Below are positions 56,122-64,000 of a stretch of 64,000 bases of DNA, in pieces. This stretch comes from Caulobacteraceae bacterium (GTDB taxonomy: Bacteria > Pseudomonadota > Alphaproteobacteria > Caulobacterales > Caulobacteraceae). The notes below the pieces were generated by a model. It was given only the letters and a program-made list of their open reading frames with translations. It did no database searches and was not told the origin of the DNA. The position numbers were made by a program, and so were the translations under genes. Where the stretch lies: NCBI GenBank assembly GCA_027489335.1, contig JAIXZX010000009.1:21697-85696 (forward strand), read 5' to 3'. Each line of letters begins with the position of its first letter. Position 1 is the stretch's first letter.

Positions 56122-58092
56122 CTAGACCTTGGCCTGGACGGCGTCGGCCACGGCCTCAGCGGTGATGCCGAACTCCTTGTAGAGCCGCTCGTAGGGCGCG
56201 CTGGCGCCGAAGCTGGACATGCCGACGAAGACGCCGTCCTCGCCGATGAACCGCTCCCAGCCGAGGCTGACGGCGGCTTCCACCGCCGCGCGCACAGGCG
56301 CCTTGCCGATCACCGAGGCGCGGTACTCCGGGCTCTGGGCCGAGAACAGCTCCCAGCAGGGGACCGAAACCACCCGGGTCGGCACCCCGCGGGCCTGCAG
56401 CAGGTCGCGGGCCGCCAGCGCGATGGAGACCTCGGACCCGGTGGAGAAGATGGTCGCCTGGGCCTCGCCATCGGCGGCGCGCAGCTCATAGGCGCCCCGG
56501 GCCGACAGGTTTTCAGCCATAGGCTCGGTCCGGGCGGCCGGCACCTTCTGCCGCGACAGGGCCATGATCGAGGGCGTGGTCGGCGTCGACAGAGCCAGCT
56601 TCCAGCACTCGGCGGCTTCCACCGCGTCAGCCGGGCGATAGACGTTCAGGTTCGGCATGGCCCGCAGGGAGGCCAGGTGCTCCACCGGCTGGTGGGTGGG
56701 TCCGTCTTCGCCAAGGCCGATGGAATCGTGGGTCATCACATGGATCACCCGCGCCCCCATCAGGGCGCCCAGCCGGATGGCCGGGCGGCTGTAGTCGGAG
56801 AACACCATGAAGGTGCCGGAATAGGGGATGACGCCCCCGTGCAGGGCCATGCCGTTCATGGCCGCGGCCATGCCGTGCTCACGGATGCCGTAATGCACAT
56901 AGCGGCCGGCATAGTCCGGGGCGTCGAAGGCCGGCGTGCCCTTGACGAAGGTGTTGTTCGATCCGGTCAGGTCGGCCGAGCCGCCGACCATTTCCGGAAT
57001 GGCGGGGACCAGCTGCTCCAGCGCTGCGCCGGAGTGGACCCGGGTGGCGTTGGCCGGGGCGGTCTTGGCCATCTCGGCGATGTGGGCGTCCAGGCGCTCG
57101 AAGGCGCCGACCGGAAGCTCGCCGGCCATGGCCCGCTGGAACTCCGCCTTCAGGGGCGAAGCGCCCAGCGCCTTTTCCCAGCTCTTGCGGGCCTTGCCGC
57201 CCTTGCGGCCGGCCGAGCGCCAGGGCTTGTAGACCTCGTCAGGGATGACGAAGGGCTCGTGGCTCCAGCCCATGGCCAGGCGGGAATCGGCGATCTCGTC
57301 GTCGAACAGGGTGTAGCCGTGGCTGTGGGGGTCGCCTTCCTTGCGGCCGGCGCCCTTCGAGATCTTGGTCTTGCAGGCGATCATGGTCGGCTTGTCCTGC
57401 CGCGTGGCCCAGCGCAGGGCCGCGGCGATCTTGCCGAAGTCGTGGCCGTCCACGGCCTTCACCGCCCAGCCGGCCGCCTTGAAGCGGGCCATCTGGTCGC
57501 CGGTCTCGGCGATGGTCGCCTCGCCGTCGATGGTGGTGTTGTTGTCGTCGAACAGGACCGTCAGCTTGTTCAGCTTGAAGCGCCCGGCCATGGAGATGGC
57601 CTCCTGGCTGACGCCCTCCATCAGGCAGCCGTCGCCGGCGATCACCCAGGTGCGGTGGTCGACCAGATCATCGCCGAAGCGGGCGGCCAGATGACGCTCG
57701 GCCATGGCCATGCCCACAGCCGTGGCGACGCCCTGGCCCAGCGGGCCGGTGGTGGTCTCCACGCCCGGGGTATGGCCGTATTCCGGATGGCCGGCGGTCT
57801 TGGAGCCCCACTGACGGAAGTTCTTGATCTCGTCCATGGTGACGGCCTTGAAGCCGGTCAGGTGCAGCAGGGCGTAGATCAGCATCGAGCCGTGGCCCGC
57901 CGACAGGACGAACCGGTCCCGGTCGGCCCAGTCCGGCGTCGTCGCGTCATACTTCAGGAACTTCGACCACAGGACGGTGGCCACGTCGGCCATGCCCATG
58001 GGCATGCCCTGATGCCCCGACTTGGCGCGGTGGACGGCGTCCATGGAAAGGACACGGATGGCGTCGGCCATGGTCTGGAGCTGTGCGGGCAT
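56122..58092 (-). CDS. tkt: Transketolase
   Basis: This 656-residue thiamine-diphosphate enzyme transfers two-carbon units in the pentose phosphate pathway. The N-terminal [24 protein letters not shown], the cofactor motif [13 protein letters not shown] and the transketolase motif [22 protein letters not shown] are present. I chose the ATG at 58092 (CGGAACGCTC upstream); the 26 extra residues of a longer frame are low complexity. It heads the minus-strand run, divergent from DUF4164 by 147 bases. Confidence 0.97.
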   Translation of the reverse strand: MPAQLQTMADAIRVLSMDAVHRAKSGHQGMPMGMADVATVLWSKFLKYDATTPDWADRDRFVLSAGHGSMLIYALLHLTGFKAVTMDEIKNFRQWGSKTAGHPEYGHTPGVETTTGPLGQGVATAVGMAMAERHLAARFGDDLVDHRTWVIAGDGCLMEGVSQEAISMAGRFKLNKLTVLFDDNNTTIDGEATIAETGDQMARFKAAGWAVKAVDGHDFGKIAAALRWATRQDKPTMIACKTKISKGAGRKEGDPHSHGYTLFDDEIADSRLAMGWSHEPFVIPDEVYKPWRSAGRKGGKARKSWEKALGASPLKAEFQRAMAGELPVGAFERLDAHIAEMAKTAPANATRVHSGAALEQLVPAIPEMVGGSADLTGSNNTFVKGTPAFDAPDYAGRYVHYGIREHGMAAAMNGMALHGGVIPYSGTFMVFSDYSRPAIRLGALMGARVIHVMTHDSIGLGEDGPTHQPVEHLASLRAMPNLNVYRPADAVEAAECWKLALSTPTTPSIMALSRQKVPAARTEPMAENLSARGAYELRAADGEAQATIFSTGSEVSIALAARDLLQARGVPTRVVSVPCWELFSAQSPEYRASVIGKAPVRAAVEAAVSLGWERFIGEDGVFVGMSSFGASAPYERLYKEFGITAEAVADAVQAKV

Positions 58093-58239
58093 GAGCGTTC
58101 CGGGAAGACTGAAGGTCGCAAGGGGCGGGGCGCAGGCTGGCGGGGTCGCATGCACGGGCGCGGCGGTCAAGAAATGCGCCGCTTTCAGGCCACGCCCGGC
58201 GCGGGCTATAGATTAACGGACACACTTCTGGAGTCCTGA

Positions 58240-58617
58240 ATGATCCGTGATCCCGCTAGCGAGAGCGCCATAGACCAGGCCGCCCGTCGGCTCGAACGCG
58301 CCATCGCCCTGCTGGAACAGCGCCTGGGCGAGGCCAGGGGCCGCGCCGGGCTGGAGGCTGGCGGCCTGTTCGACCAGGACCGCGCCAAGCTGGCCGCCGA
58401 ACTGGACGAGGCCCGCGCCCGCGAAAAAGCCCTGGAGGCCGCCGGCGCGGAGGCGTCTGCCGCCCTGGGCCGGGCCATCGCCGAGATTCGCGAGGTTCTG
58501 GAGGCCGACGAGGCGCCCGACGCCAAGGGTTCAGCCTTCGACGAGGATGAACCGGAGCTTGATCTCGACCCGGCCTCTGACGCCGAAACCCCCGACCCCA
58601 TGATCCGGGAGGACTGA
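58240..58617 (+). CDS. DUF4164 family coiled-coil protein
   Basis: This 125-residue protein is mostly helical: QAARRLERAIALLEQRLGEARG and DRAKLAAELDEARAREKALEAAGAEA form a likely coiled coil, followed by an acidic tail (DEDEPELDLDPASDAETPD). Its place before zapA matches DUF4164 in alphaproteobacteria. The stop is three bases before the zapA ATG, so they are co-transcribed, and a role at the division site with ZapA is possible. Confidence 0.85.
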   Translation: MIRDPASESAIDQAARRLERAIALLEQRLGEARGRAGLEAGGLFDQDRAKLAAELDEARAREKALEAAGAEASAALGRAIAEIREVLEADEAPDAKGSAFDEDEPELDLDPASDAETPDPMIRED

Positions 58618-58620
58618 CCC

Positions 58621-58947
58621 ATGGCCCAGGTGACCATTGAGGTGAACGGCCGGCCCTACCAGGTGGGCTGCGAGGATGGCCAGGAGGCGCATCTCCTGGA
58701 GCTGGTGCGGCTGTTCGACCGCCAGGTCCGCGCGGTCTCCCAGGACATGGGACAGCTGACGGAGACGCGGCTGTTCCTGATGGCGGCCCTGCTGCTGGCC
58801 GATGAGCTATGGGATTCCCGCAGCCGGATGTCGGGGGTTCAGGCGGAACTCGCCCGCTTGCAGTCCGACCGGGCGCGGATCGAATCCAGGGCCGTGGCGG
58901 CGCTGGATGGGGCGGCCAAGAAGATCGAGCAGCTGGCGGCGGAATAG
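58621..58947 (+). CDS. zapA: Cell division protein ZapA
   Basis: This 108-residue protein cross-links FtsZ filaments at mid-cell. It begins VTIEVNGRPYQVGCEDGQEAHLLELVRLFDRQVRAV, the ZapA N-terminal domain, and ends in a helical coiled coil (ARLQSDRARIESRAVAALDGAAKKIEQL). It is preceded by DUF4164 and followed by a predicted 6S RNA gene, a well-known conserved order. Confidence 0.93.
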   Translation: MAQVTIEVNGRPYQVGCEDGQEAHLLELVRLFDRQVRAVSQDMGQLTETRLFLMAALLLADELWDSRSRMSGVQAELARLQSDRARIESRAVAALDGAAKKIEQLAAE

Positions 58948-58962
58948 GCCCGCGCACGCGCC

Positions 58963-58991
58963 TTGTTATCGCCCTGGCCCGCGCCTAGATT
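58963..58991 (+). promoter_or_regulatory. Predicted promoter of 6S RNA
   Basis: TTGTTA (58963-58968), a 17-base spacer and TAGATT (58986-58991) form a good housekeeping promoter. Transcription would start near 58997, at the predicted 5' end of the RNA. Confidence 0.65.
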
Positions 58992-58994
58992 AGG

Positions 58995-59132
58995 CCTCGG
59001 CGGGTCTGCTGTGGCTCACGTCGAAGGCAACCTAATTCCTCCGACCTTAATTGTCTCGAAGGGAGCTGTCCCTGTCCGGCGCCGTGGCCCCGGACACATG
59101 GCGCCCACCTGGTTATCCAGGTCCGAGGGGAT
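58995..59132 (+). ncRNA. ssrS: 6S RNA (ssrS), predicted
   Basis: About 138 bases directly after zapA have no open frame but can fold with a closing stem (CCTCGG at 58995-59000 with CCGAGG at 59123-59128), an internal bubble and a central hairpin (GTCCGG...CCGGAC). ACCTGG-TTAT-CCAGGT folds locally. 6S RNA binds sigma-70 RNA polymerase and reduces transcription in stationary phase. In many proteobacteria ssrS lies between zapA and fthC, as here. The structure was drawn by eye and both ends are approximate. Confidence 0.7.
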
Positions 59133-59292
59133 TAAAATCGTCCTTCACGGTTCTCGCGGCGCCGCCACCCTCGTCCCCTGATCGCTCAGCGACGTCGGTC
59201 GCGCGCGCATCCATCAGTCGCGTCCGCCCTGCTCTCGAAAGCGGCCTCTGTGAATGACTGCGAAGGGCAGCGACATTGACGTAAGCGGACGA

Positions 59293-59889
59293 TCAAACCC
59301 CGAGAATGACACCACCAAAGGGGTGTGAGGAATCCTCACGAGATTGGCCGATGGCCCTCATCGTCCGCTCGAACTGATCGATGTGCGACCTGCTGATCTC
59401 GGTTGCCCCCAGGCCCACAGTGGTACGCAGTTCGTTTATGATGTCGATTGAAATCACCATCAGCCGTTGAGCCATATCCAAGTTGATCTTCGCTTCGGCA
59501 TACGCATCCTCAACTCGCATACGCGCAGATTGATGAGCATAGACGGTGTTCCTCAGTCTTTCGATTTTGTCGGCGAGGGGCTTGGCTTCGGTGAATAGCG
59601 AAGTTAGCCGGGCTGCACCTTCCTGGGTCAGCTTTTCCGAGCACTCCCGCATAAGCCTGGGGATGCCGTTGACCTTAGGCCCCTGCGCGTAGGCCGCCGC
59701 TGTCCTCACATAGAATGAATAGCGATGAGCCAAGCTGTTAGCTGCCCAAAGGTCCATCATTGTTTCGCGATAGATCTCTGTGGTGTCCCACGCATTCTTA
59801 TGGATGTGGAGGGACCAGAGATCATGATGGATGGCGGCCATGATGACGTTGCGCGTCACCATCTCTATCCGTTCCTCAAGGTCGATCAT
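59293..59889 (-). CDS. HEPN-motif protein, AbiU2-like candidate
   Basis: This about 198-residue, mainly helical protein carries RNTVYAH (Arg-Asn-x4-His, about residues 113-119), the RNase active-site signature of HEPN domains. It is surrounded by helices (PLADKIERLRNTVYAHQSARM and NLDMAQRLMVISIDIINEL) as in AbiU2-type abortive-infection proteins. HEPN proteins cut RNA in defence and toxin systems. The start could be the ATG at 59889 or a GTG six bases upstream. Base composition is lower in G+C than its neighbours (about 52-55% in two lines counted), suggesting transfer. No partner antitoxin is evident. Confidence 0.6.
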   Translation of the reverse strand: MIDLEERIEMVTRNVIMAAIHHDLWSLHIHKNAWDTTEIYRETMMDLWAANSLAHRYSFYVRTAAAYAQGPKVNGIPRLMRECSEKLTQEGAARLTSLFTEAKPLADKIERLRNTVYAHQSARMRVEDAYAEAKINLDMAQRLMVISIDIINELRTTVGLGATEISRSHIDQFERTMRAIGQSREDSSHPFGGVILGV

Positions 59890-59985
59890 CCACACAACCT
59901 AGCCCCATGTCGGATGGCGGCAAGCAAACCTTCCCAAGGCTCGTTCTAGGTGGGGGCGGACGTTGTCGAGAACGCCACGCTACAC

Positions 59986-60390
59986 TTAAAGGTCGATATA
60001 GAACGGCCCGCCGAACCACCAATGCACCTCTGTGACGACGCCGTCGTTCAGATGAAGGGTGATCACACCGTTTCTCCACGACTTGTCGCGATACAAGACT
60101 TCGCTGCGTCCCGCCAGGACTGGAGATGGCGGGTAGCTGCCAGCACCACGAGCCTTCTCTTCTTCAGTGGCGACTCGCCACAGAACAAATGTCGGCTCGA
60201 ACTGAGATCGGATGGTTTTGTCGGCTTCCCGCCAGTGCATCCCCGGATGCAAGCCGAACCTGCTGCCAGACCTCAGGTTGCCAACTTCGGTGTGCAATCC
60301 AGCTTTCGTCAGGTCACTGTGGGGCCACCACGCCACCCATGCGGCAACGGGGCCTATGATTAGAATCACCGCCGCCAGCCAACGAATCAT
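59986..60390 (-). CDS. Single-pass membrane hypothetical protein
   Basis: This 134-residue protein has one N-terminal hydrophobic helix (IRWLAAVILIIGPVAAWVAWW) and a soluble domain outside with no Cys. Features include LHPGMHWREADKTIRSQF and an aromatic end WWFGGPFYIDL. No family was recognised. I chose the ATG at 60390, where CAAGGGTGC lies upstream. It lies 96 bases upstream of the HEPN-motif gene on the same strand, so they may be co-transcribed, and shares its lower G+C. Confidence 0.6.
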   Translation of the reverse strand: MIRWLAAVILIIGPVAAWVAWWPHSDLTKAGLHTEVGNLRSGSRFGLHPGMHWREADKTIRSQFEPTFVLWRVATEEEKARGAGSYPPSPVLAGRSEVLYRDKSWRNGVITLHLNDGVVTEVHWWFGGPFYIDL

Positions 60391-60640
60391 CCGCACCCTT
60401 GCCCCACTCACCGCCGCCTTGAAAGGCAAGCACTGGGGAGGCGTGTGCTCAAGCTCAAACGTTCGCAAGGGGTCGGCAGCGGTCGGGAGCGTGCATCCCA
60501 GGCCCGGAGGCTGGGTACGGATTCGCCAACGCGCATAGGGCCGGCGTTATCCTTGGGCTAGCCCTGAGCTTCGAACGCCCCGGCCTTAATGGCCTACGAC
60601 GATTTCCCTTAGGCCCTCAGGTTCGGCTAAGAGCCTGGCG

Positions 60641-61210
60641 GTGAACCCTGTCTCCCACCAAAAGTCCGTTCTGCGGCGGCAGATGCGCAGCCTGCGTCTG
60701 GCGCTGGCGGCTGCCGATGGGCAGGCCGGCGCCTGCGCCGCCGCCCACGCGCCGCTGGCGCGGCTGGGGTCTGGCCCGGTGGCGGGCTACATCGCCCAGG
60801 GCGCCGAGCTTGATCCCGCGCCGCTGATGGCGGTCCTGGCCGAGGCCGGGGTCAGCCTCGCCCTGCCGACCGCTCTAAGCCGGGACGCGCCTCTGATCTT
60901 TCGCGCCTGGATGCCGGGCGCGGCCTTGTCGCCGGACGCCTTCGGAATTCCCGCCCCCCTCACCGACCAGCCGCAGGTAGCGCCCTCCGCCCTGATCGTG
61001 CCCCTGTTGGCCTTTGATCGCCGGGGCGGGCGGCTGGGCCAGGGGGCGGGCGTCTATGACCGGGCGATCGCGGCGCTGGGCGCCGAACATCGCCCCTTCC
61101 TGCTGGGCCTGGCCTATGCCGGCCAGGAGGTGGAGGACCTGCCCGTCGAGCCGCACGATCAGCGGCTGGACGCCATATTGACGGAAGCCGGGCTGATTGA
61201 AGTCCGCTAG
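60641..61210 (+). CDS. fthC: 5-formyltetrahydrofolate cyclo-ligase
   Basis: This 189-residue enzyme converts 5-formyl- to 5,10-methenyl-tetrahydrofolate with ATP. The N-terminal KSVLRRQMRSLRLAL and the C-terminal VPLLAFDRRGGRLGQGAGVYDRAI are the family marks (with GxGxGxYD). A GTG at 60641 was chosen as start, as the first conserved residues follow it; the ribosome site is weak. It is the usual partner of zapA-ssrS but here is separated from them by the low-GC insert. Confidence 0.93.
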   Translation: MNPVSHQKSVLRRQMRSLRLALAAADGQAGACAAAHAPLARLGSGPVAGYIAQGAELDPAPLMAVLAEAGVSLALPTALSRDAPLIFRAWMPGAALSPDAFGIPAPLTDQPQVAPSALIVPLLAFDRRGGRLGQGAGVYDRAIAALGAEHRPFLLGLAYAGQEVEDLPVEPHDQRLDAILTEAGLIEVR

Positions 61211-61219
61211 GATGATCTG

Positions 61220-62056
61220 ATGCGTTTCGCCTTTTTCGGAGATGTCGTCGGCCGGTCCGGCCGCGAGGGTCTCGCCGACCACCTGCCCATGTTGCGTCGC
61301 CAGCTCGGTCTCGAGTTCGTGGTCATCAACGCCGAGAACGCCGCCGCCGGCTTCGGGATCACCGAGAATACGGCCCGCGAGCTGTTCGACGCCGGCGCCG
61401 ACTGCCTGACGCTGGGCAACCACTCCTGGGACCAGAAGGAGGCGCTGACCTATATCGTCCGCGAGCCCCGCCTGATCCGGCCGCTGAACTATTCGGTCCT
61501 GGCCGATGCGCCCGGCCGCGGCGCCAATCTGTTCGAGACCCAGTCGGGCCGCCGTATCCTGGTGATCAACCTGCTGGGCCGGGTCCATATGGATTCCCTC
61601 GATGACCCCTTCGCCGCCGTCGACCGGGAGCTGGAGAAGGCGCCGCTCGGCATGGTGTCGGACGCCGTCCTGGTGGACATGCACGCCGAGGCCACCAGCG
61701 AGAAGATGGCCATGGGCCATTTCTGCGACGGCCGGGCGAGCCTGGTGGTGGGCACCCATACGCACGTTCCCACCGCCGACTGCCAGATCCTGCCCGGCGG
61801 CACCGCCTATCAGACCGACGCCGGCGCCTGCGCCGACTATGACAGCGTGATCGGCAACCAGAAGGAAGAGCCTCTGCGGCGCTTCACCACCCGCATCTCC
61901 GGCGGCCGCTACAAGCCGGCTGAAGGCCCGGCCACGGTCTGTGGCGTCTTCGTCGAGACCGATGACGCCACGGGCCTTGCGGTCCGGGTCGAGCCGATCC
62001 GCGTCGGTGGCCGGCTCTCCGAAACCATCCCCCAGGTGGACTTGGCCCGGGCCTGA
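61220..62056 (+). CDS. TIGR00282 family metallophosphoesterase (YmdB-like)
   Basis: This 278-residue protein has the metal-binding GD in FAFFGDVVGRSGREGL (Asp8), the Asn/Glu in INAENAAAGFGI (Glu39, Asn40), NHSWD (Asn67, His68) and GTHTHVPTADCQI. These are the signature of YmdB-like phosphodiesterases, which act on 2',3'-cyclic nucleotides. It starts nine bases after fthC, so they form an operon in the usual order. Confidence 0.95.
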   Translation: MRFAFFGDVVGRSGREGLADHLPMLRRQLGLEFVVINAENAAAGFGITENTARELFDAGADCLTLGNHSWDQKEALTYIVREPRLIRPLNYSVLADAPGRGANLFETQSGRRILVINLLGRVHMDSLDDPFAAVDRELEKAPLGMVSDAVLVDMHAEATSEKMAMGHFCDGRASLVVGTHTHVPTADCQILPGGTAYQTDAGACADYDSVIGNQKEEPLRRFTTRISGGRYKPAEGPATVCGVFVETDDATGLAVRVEPIRVGGRLSETIPQVDLARA

Positions 62057-62060
62057 GGGC

Positions 62061-62693
62061 TCAGGCGCCTGGGCGCGGCGGCAGACTGTCCAGAGTCAGA
62101 ACCCCGTCGCCATCCTGATCCAGCAGCCCAAAGCGCCGGGCCGCGGCCTTGCGCCACTCCTCCAGGCTGACTCGCCCGGACAGGTCCGCGTCGGCGCCGC
62201 GCACCGGATGGGGTTCGTTGAGCAGGCCAAACCGGGCCGCGCCCTCCCGCGTGGCGGGCGGGGCGGCGCGCCCCATTCCCAGCATCGGCCGCCTCGGCCG
62301 CTCGCCCTCGGCGCCAGGGCTGTGGCCGGCGCCGGGCGGCGGCCGCGCTCCGCCCAGGCTGCGGATCTCCGGGGCGATCTCCCGCTCATAGGCCTGGGTC
62401 TCGAAACCGTCGATGGAGCGGTTCTGGTCTGTGTCCAGCAGGCCGAACATACGGACGGCGTCGGCCTCGAACTCCGCCAGGGTCACCAGCCCGTCCGCAT
62501 CGGCGTCGGCGCCCTTGAACCAGGCGGCCAGGCCTCCGGCCCCGCGGAACGGCTCGCCCGACGGGCTGATGAAGATCTCGCCGCCGCCTTGAGCCTCCCG
62601 GCCAGGGGGCGGGCCCGGAGGCGGGGCAGCTGAGGCGGCTGTGGCGGCGCTTGTCCAGAGGGCGGCCAGGGTCAGCAGGACCAGTCTTTGCAT
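62061..62693 (-). CDS. Exported EF-hand protein
   Basis: This 210-residue protein has a signal peptide (LVLLTLAALWTSAATAASAA). Four calcium-binding loop candidates follow (DADADGLVTLAEF, DTDQNRSIDGFE, DADLSGRVSLEEW, DQDGDGVLTLDS), with a Pro/Gly-rich stretch between the second and third. EF-hand proteins of this kind are periplasmic calcium sensors or buffers. I chose the ATG at 62693 with GGAGATTTCG upstream. It is convergent with the metallophosphoesterase by four bases. Confidence 0.88.
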   Translation of the reverse strand: MQRLVLLTLAALWTSAATAASAAPPPGPPPGREAQGGGEIFISPSGEPFRGAGGLAAWFKGADADADGLVTLAEFEADAVRMFGLLDTDQNRSIDGFETQAYEREIAPEIRSLGGARPPPGAGHSPGAEGERPRRPMLGMGRAAPPATREGAARFGLLNEPHPVRGADADLSGRVSLEEWRKAAARRFGLLDQDGDGVLTLDSLPPRPGA

Positions 62694-62841
62694 CGAAATC
62701 TCCCGTCTCGCCCGCCCTACAGTCCCGCTATCGGCGTCCGTTGCGGCGGAAATGGGTCCTGGGGTGACGGAAGCGGCGCCATCGGCGACTATGCTCCCCT
62801 GACTGACGGCCAATGGTCGTCCATACCGGGGGGAGGGCCGC

Positions 62842-63198
62842 ATGCTGGCCAAGTTCATCGTCCGCGCCATTTTCGGCGCCATCGGCCTCTGGCTGTCTTC
62901 CATGCTGGTGGCCGGCGTGTCCTTCACCGACATGGGCAGCCTGATCCTGGCGGCGGTGCTGCTCGGGCTGGTGAACGCCGTGCTGCGGCCGATCCTGTTC
63001 ATCCTGACCCTGCCGCTGACCTTCCTGACGCTCGGCCTGTTCCTGCTGGTCCTGAACGCAGCCATGATCGGCCTGGTAGCGGTGATGCTGCAGGGCTTCA
63101 CGGTGGACGGCCTGTGGCCGGGCCTGGTGGCCGCCATCGTCACCGGCCTGACCAGCTGGGTCGGCCACATGCTGATCCGCGACGAGGCGAAGGGCTGA
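62842..63198 (+). CDS. Phage holin family (PF04020-like) membrane protein
   Basis: This 118-residue protein has four hydrophobic segments and the pattern LGLVNAVLRPILFILTLPLTFLTLGLFLLVLNAAMIGLVA, typical of the four-helix 'mycobacterial-type phage holin' family. Members are common in bacterial chromosomes without prophage and have no proven role. It is followed by a terminator and converges with groL. Nothing else phage-like is near. Confidence 0.88.
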   Translation: MLAKFIVRAIFGAIGLWLSSMLVAGVSFTDMGSLILAAVLLGLVNAVLRPILFILTLPLTFLTLGLFLLVLNAAMIGLVAVMLQGFTVDGLWPGLVAAIVTGLTSWVGHMLIRDEAKG

Positions 63199-63229
63199 GC
63201 TAAACGACGCTCGTCAGCCGACCAAAGAA

Positions 63230-63259
63230 AAAGGGCGGAGCCGTGAGGCTCCGCCCTTT
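63230..63259. terminator. Bidirectional terminator between holin-like gene and groL
   Basis: AAAGGGCGGAGCC (63230-63242) and GGCTCCGCCCTTT (63247-63259) form a 13-base stem with a GTGA loop. T- and A-rich ends on both sides suit termination of both convergent genes. Confidence 0.85.
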
Positions 63260-63292
63260 CCCGTTAGTGAGAAAGCCTGGGTTGGTTTGGAC

Positions 63293-64000
63293 TTAGAAGT
63301 CCATGCCGCCCATGCCGCCCATGTCGGGCATGCCGCCGCCGGCCGCGCCGCCGCCCTTCTTGGGCGCCTCGACGATGGCCGCTTCGGTGGTGATCAGCAG
63401 GCCGGCGACCGAAGCCGCGTCCTGCAGAGCCGTCCGGACGACCTTGGCCGGGTCGATGACGCCAGCCTGGACCATGTCGACATATTCCTCGGTCTGGGCG
63501 TTGAAGCCGAAGGTGGCCGAGCCGTTTTCCAGAACCTTGGAGACGACGATCGAGCCTTCGACGCCGGCGTTCTCGGCGATCTGGCGGATCGGAGCCTGCA
63601 GGGCGCGGCGCACGATGGCGACGCCGGCTTCCTGGTCGTCATTGTCGCCCTTGAAGCCGTCCAGGATCTTGGAGGCCTTCAGCAGGGCGACGCCGCCGCC
63701 GGGAACAATGCCTTCTTCAACCGCGGCGCGGGTCGCATTGAGCGCGTCGTCGACGCGGTCCTTGCGGTGCTTCACCTCGACATCGGTGGAGCCGCCGACG
63801 CGGATGACCGCAACGCCGCCGGCCAGCTTGGCCAGACGTTCCTGCAGCTTTTCCTTGTCGTAGTCCGAGGTGGTGTCCTCGATCTGCTTCTTGATCTGGC
63901 CGATGCGGGCCTCGATGTCGGCCTTCTCACCGACGCCGTCCACGATGGTGGTGTCGTCCTTGGTGATGGTGACCTTCTTGGCCTTGCCGAGCATGTCGAG
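63293..64000 (-). CDS. groL: Chaperonin GroEL, 3' part (cut by window edge)
   Basis: The minus-strand frame runs off the window end, giving about the last 235 residues of the 60-kDa chaperonin. It includes [77 protein letters not shown] and the Gly-Met-rich tail [14 protein letters not shown]. The tail repeat is usual for GroEL. groS and the operon's control region lie beyond the edge. Confidence 0.97.
   Translation of the reverse strand, partial: LDMLGKAKKVTITKDDTTIVDGVGEKADIEARIGQIKKQIEDTTSDYDKEKLQERLAKLAGGVAVIRVGGSTDVEVKHRKDRVDDALNATRAAVEEGIVPGGGVALLKASKILDGFKGDNDDQEAGVAIVRRALQAPIRQIAENAGVEGSIVVSKVLENGSATFGFNAQTEEYVDMVQAGVIDPAKVVRTALQDAASVAGLLITTEAAIVEAPKKGGGAAGGGMPDMGGMGGMDF

Noticed and set aside
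56089..58239. 716-codon plus-strand frame opposite tkt
   Set aside because: Antisense shadow; composition is typical of reversed high-GC coding sequence.
62842..63198. Holin-like gene considered as sign of a prophage
   Set aside because: No integrase, capsid, tail or lysis gene lies near; this family is common on chromosomes without phage.

Overview
The window is a GC-rich (mostly about 70% G+C) stretch of bacterial chromosome that reads as an alphaproteobacterium of the Caulobacterales, closest in feel to Phenylobacterium or Caulobacter. The reasons are a predicted RcdA (CtrA-degradation adaptor) next to a DUF1192 gene, alphaproteobacterial Fur/Irr-type boxes, the DUF4164-zapA-6S RNA-fthC order, a TonB receptor plus beta-oxidation lifestyle, and intergenic repeats of the kind seen in this order. 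The genus is an inference; no rRNA or tRNA gene was seen.

Layout. 1-5,000: end of a HAD hydrolase, mutS, and a divergent Baeyer-Villiger-type flavin monooxygenase, with two copies of a composite hairpin repeat. 5,095-8,994: dnaK-dnaJ with a sigma-32-like promoter, and an HExxH protein. 9,015-14,400: alkB, a Tat-exported dienelactone hydrolase, a DUF502 membrane protein, a Pro/Ala-rich membrane-anchored protein and ftsK. 14,704-23,166: SDR-photolyase pair, DUF454, MarR, a CheY-like regulator, a Sel1-repeat protein, XRE-cupin and WYL regulators, and a YbaK deacylase. 23,253-29,061: a TetR regulator with a clear operator candidate, a TonB-dependent receptor, an autotransporter-like protein with a Pro-Thr repeat, and a hydrolase. 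29,065-29,891: dps plus DUF2061 behind a Fur-like box. 29,994-40,416: a catabolic block (fadA, fadB, SDR, a double-TetR fusion regulator and three tandem GPH-type transporters). 40,733-46,877: quinone oxidoreductase, rcdA, rpmE, an ABC exporter, a periplasmic glycerophosphodiesterase and an inositol-monophosphatase family gene. 46,991-51,260: thiE, a cyanide-insensitive-type bd oxidase (cydA, cydB and a tiny DUF2474-like third subunit), then bfd and bfr under Fur-like boxes. 51,351-58,092: central carbon cluster tkt, purT, gap, pgk, fba. 58,240-62,056: DUF4164, zapA, 6S RNA, then a lower-GC insert with a HEPN-motif gene and a membrane protein, then fthC and a TIGR00282 phosphoesterase. 62,061-64,000: EF-hand protein, holin-like protein, and the 3' part of groL.

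How parts work together. Iron handling is the clearest regulon: near-identical 16-base palindromes precede bfd/cydA, bfr and DUF2061-dps. The block from 29,994 to 40,281 looks like uptake plus beta-oxidation of an unidentified substrate. The remaining genes are largely housekeeping (repair, chaperones, division, glycolysis/pentose phosphate).

I do not see a complete novel multi-gene system. The best candidates for something undescribed are the HEPN-motif insert between the 6S RNA and fthC, the double-TetR regulator with its three tandem transporters, and the composite hairpin repeats with a compensatory base-pair change. Function calls rest on reading motifs by eye; no database search was possible.
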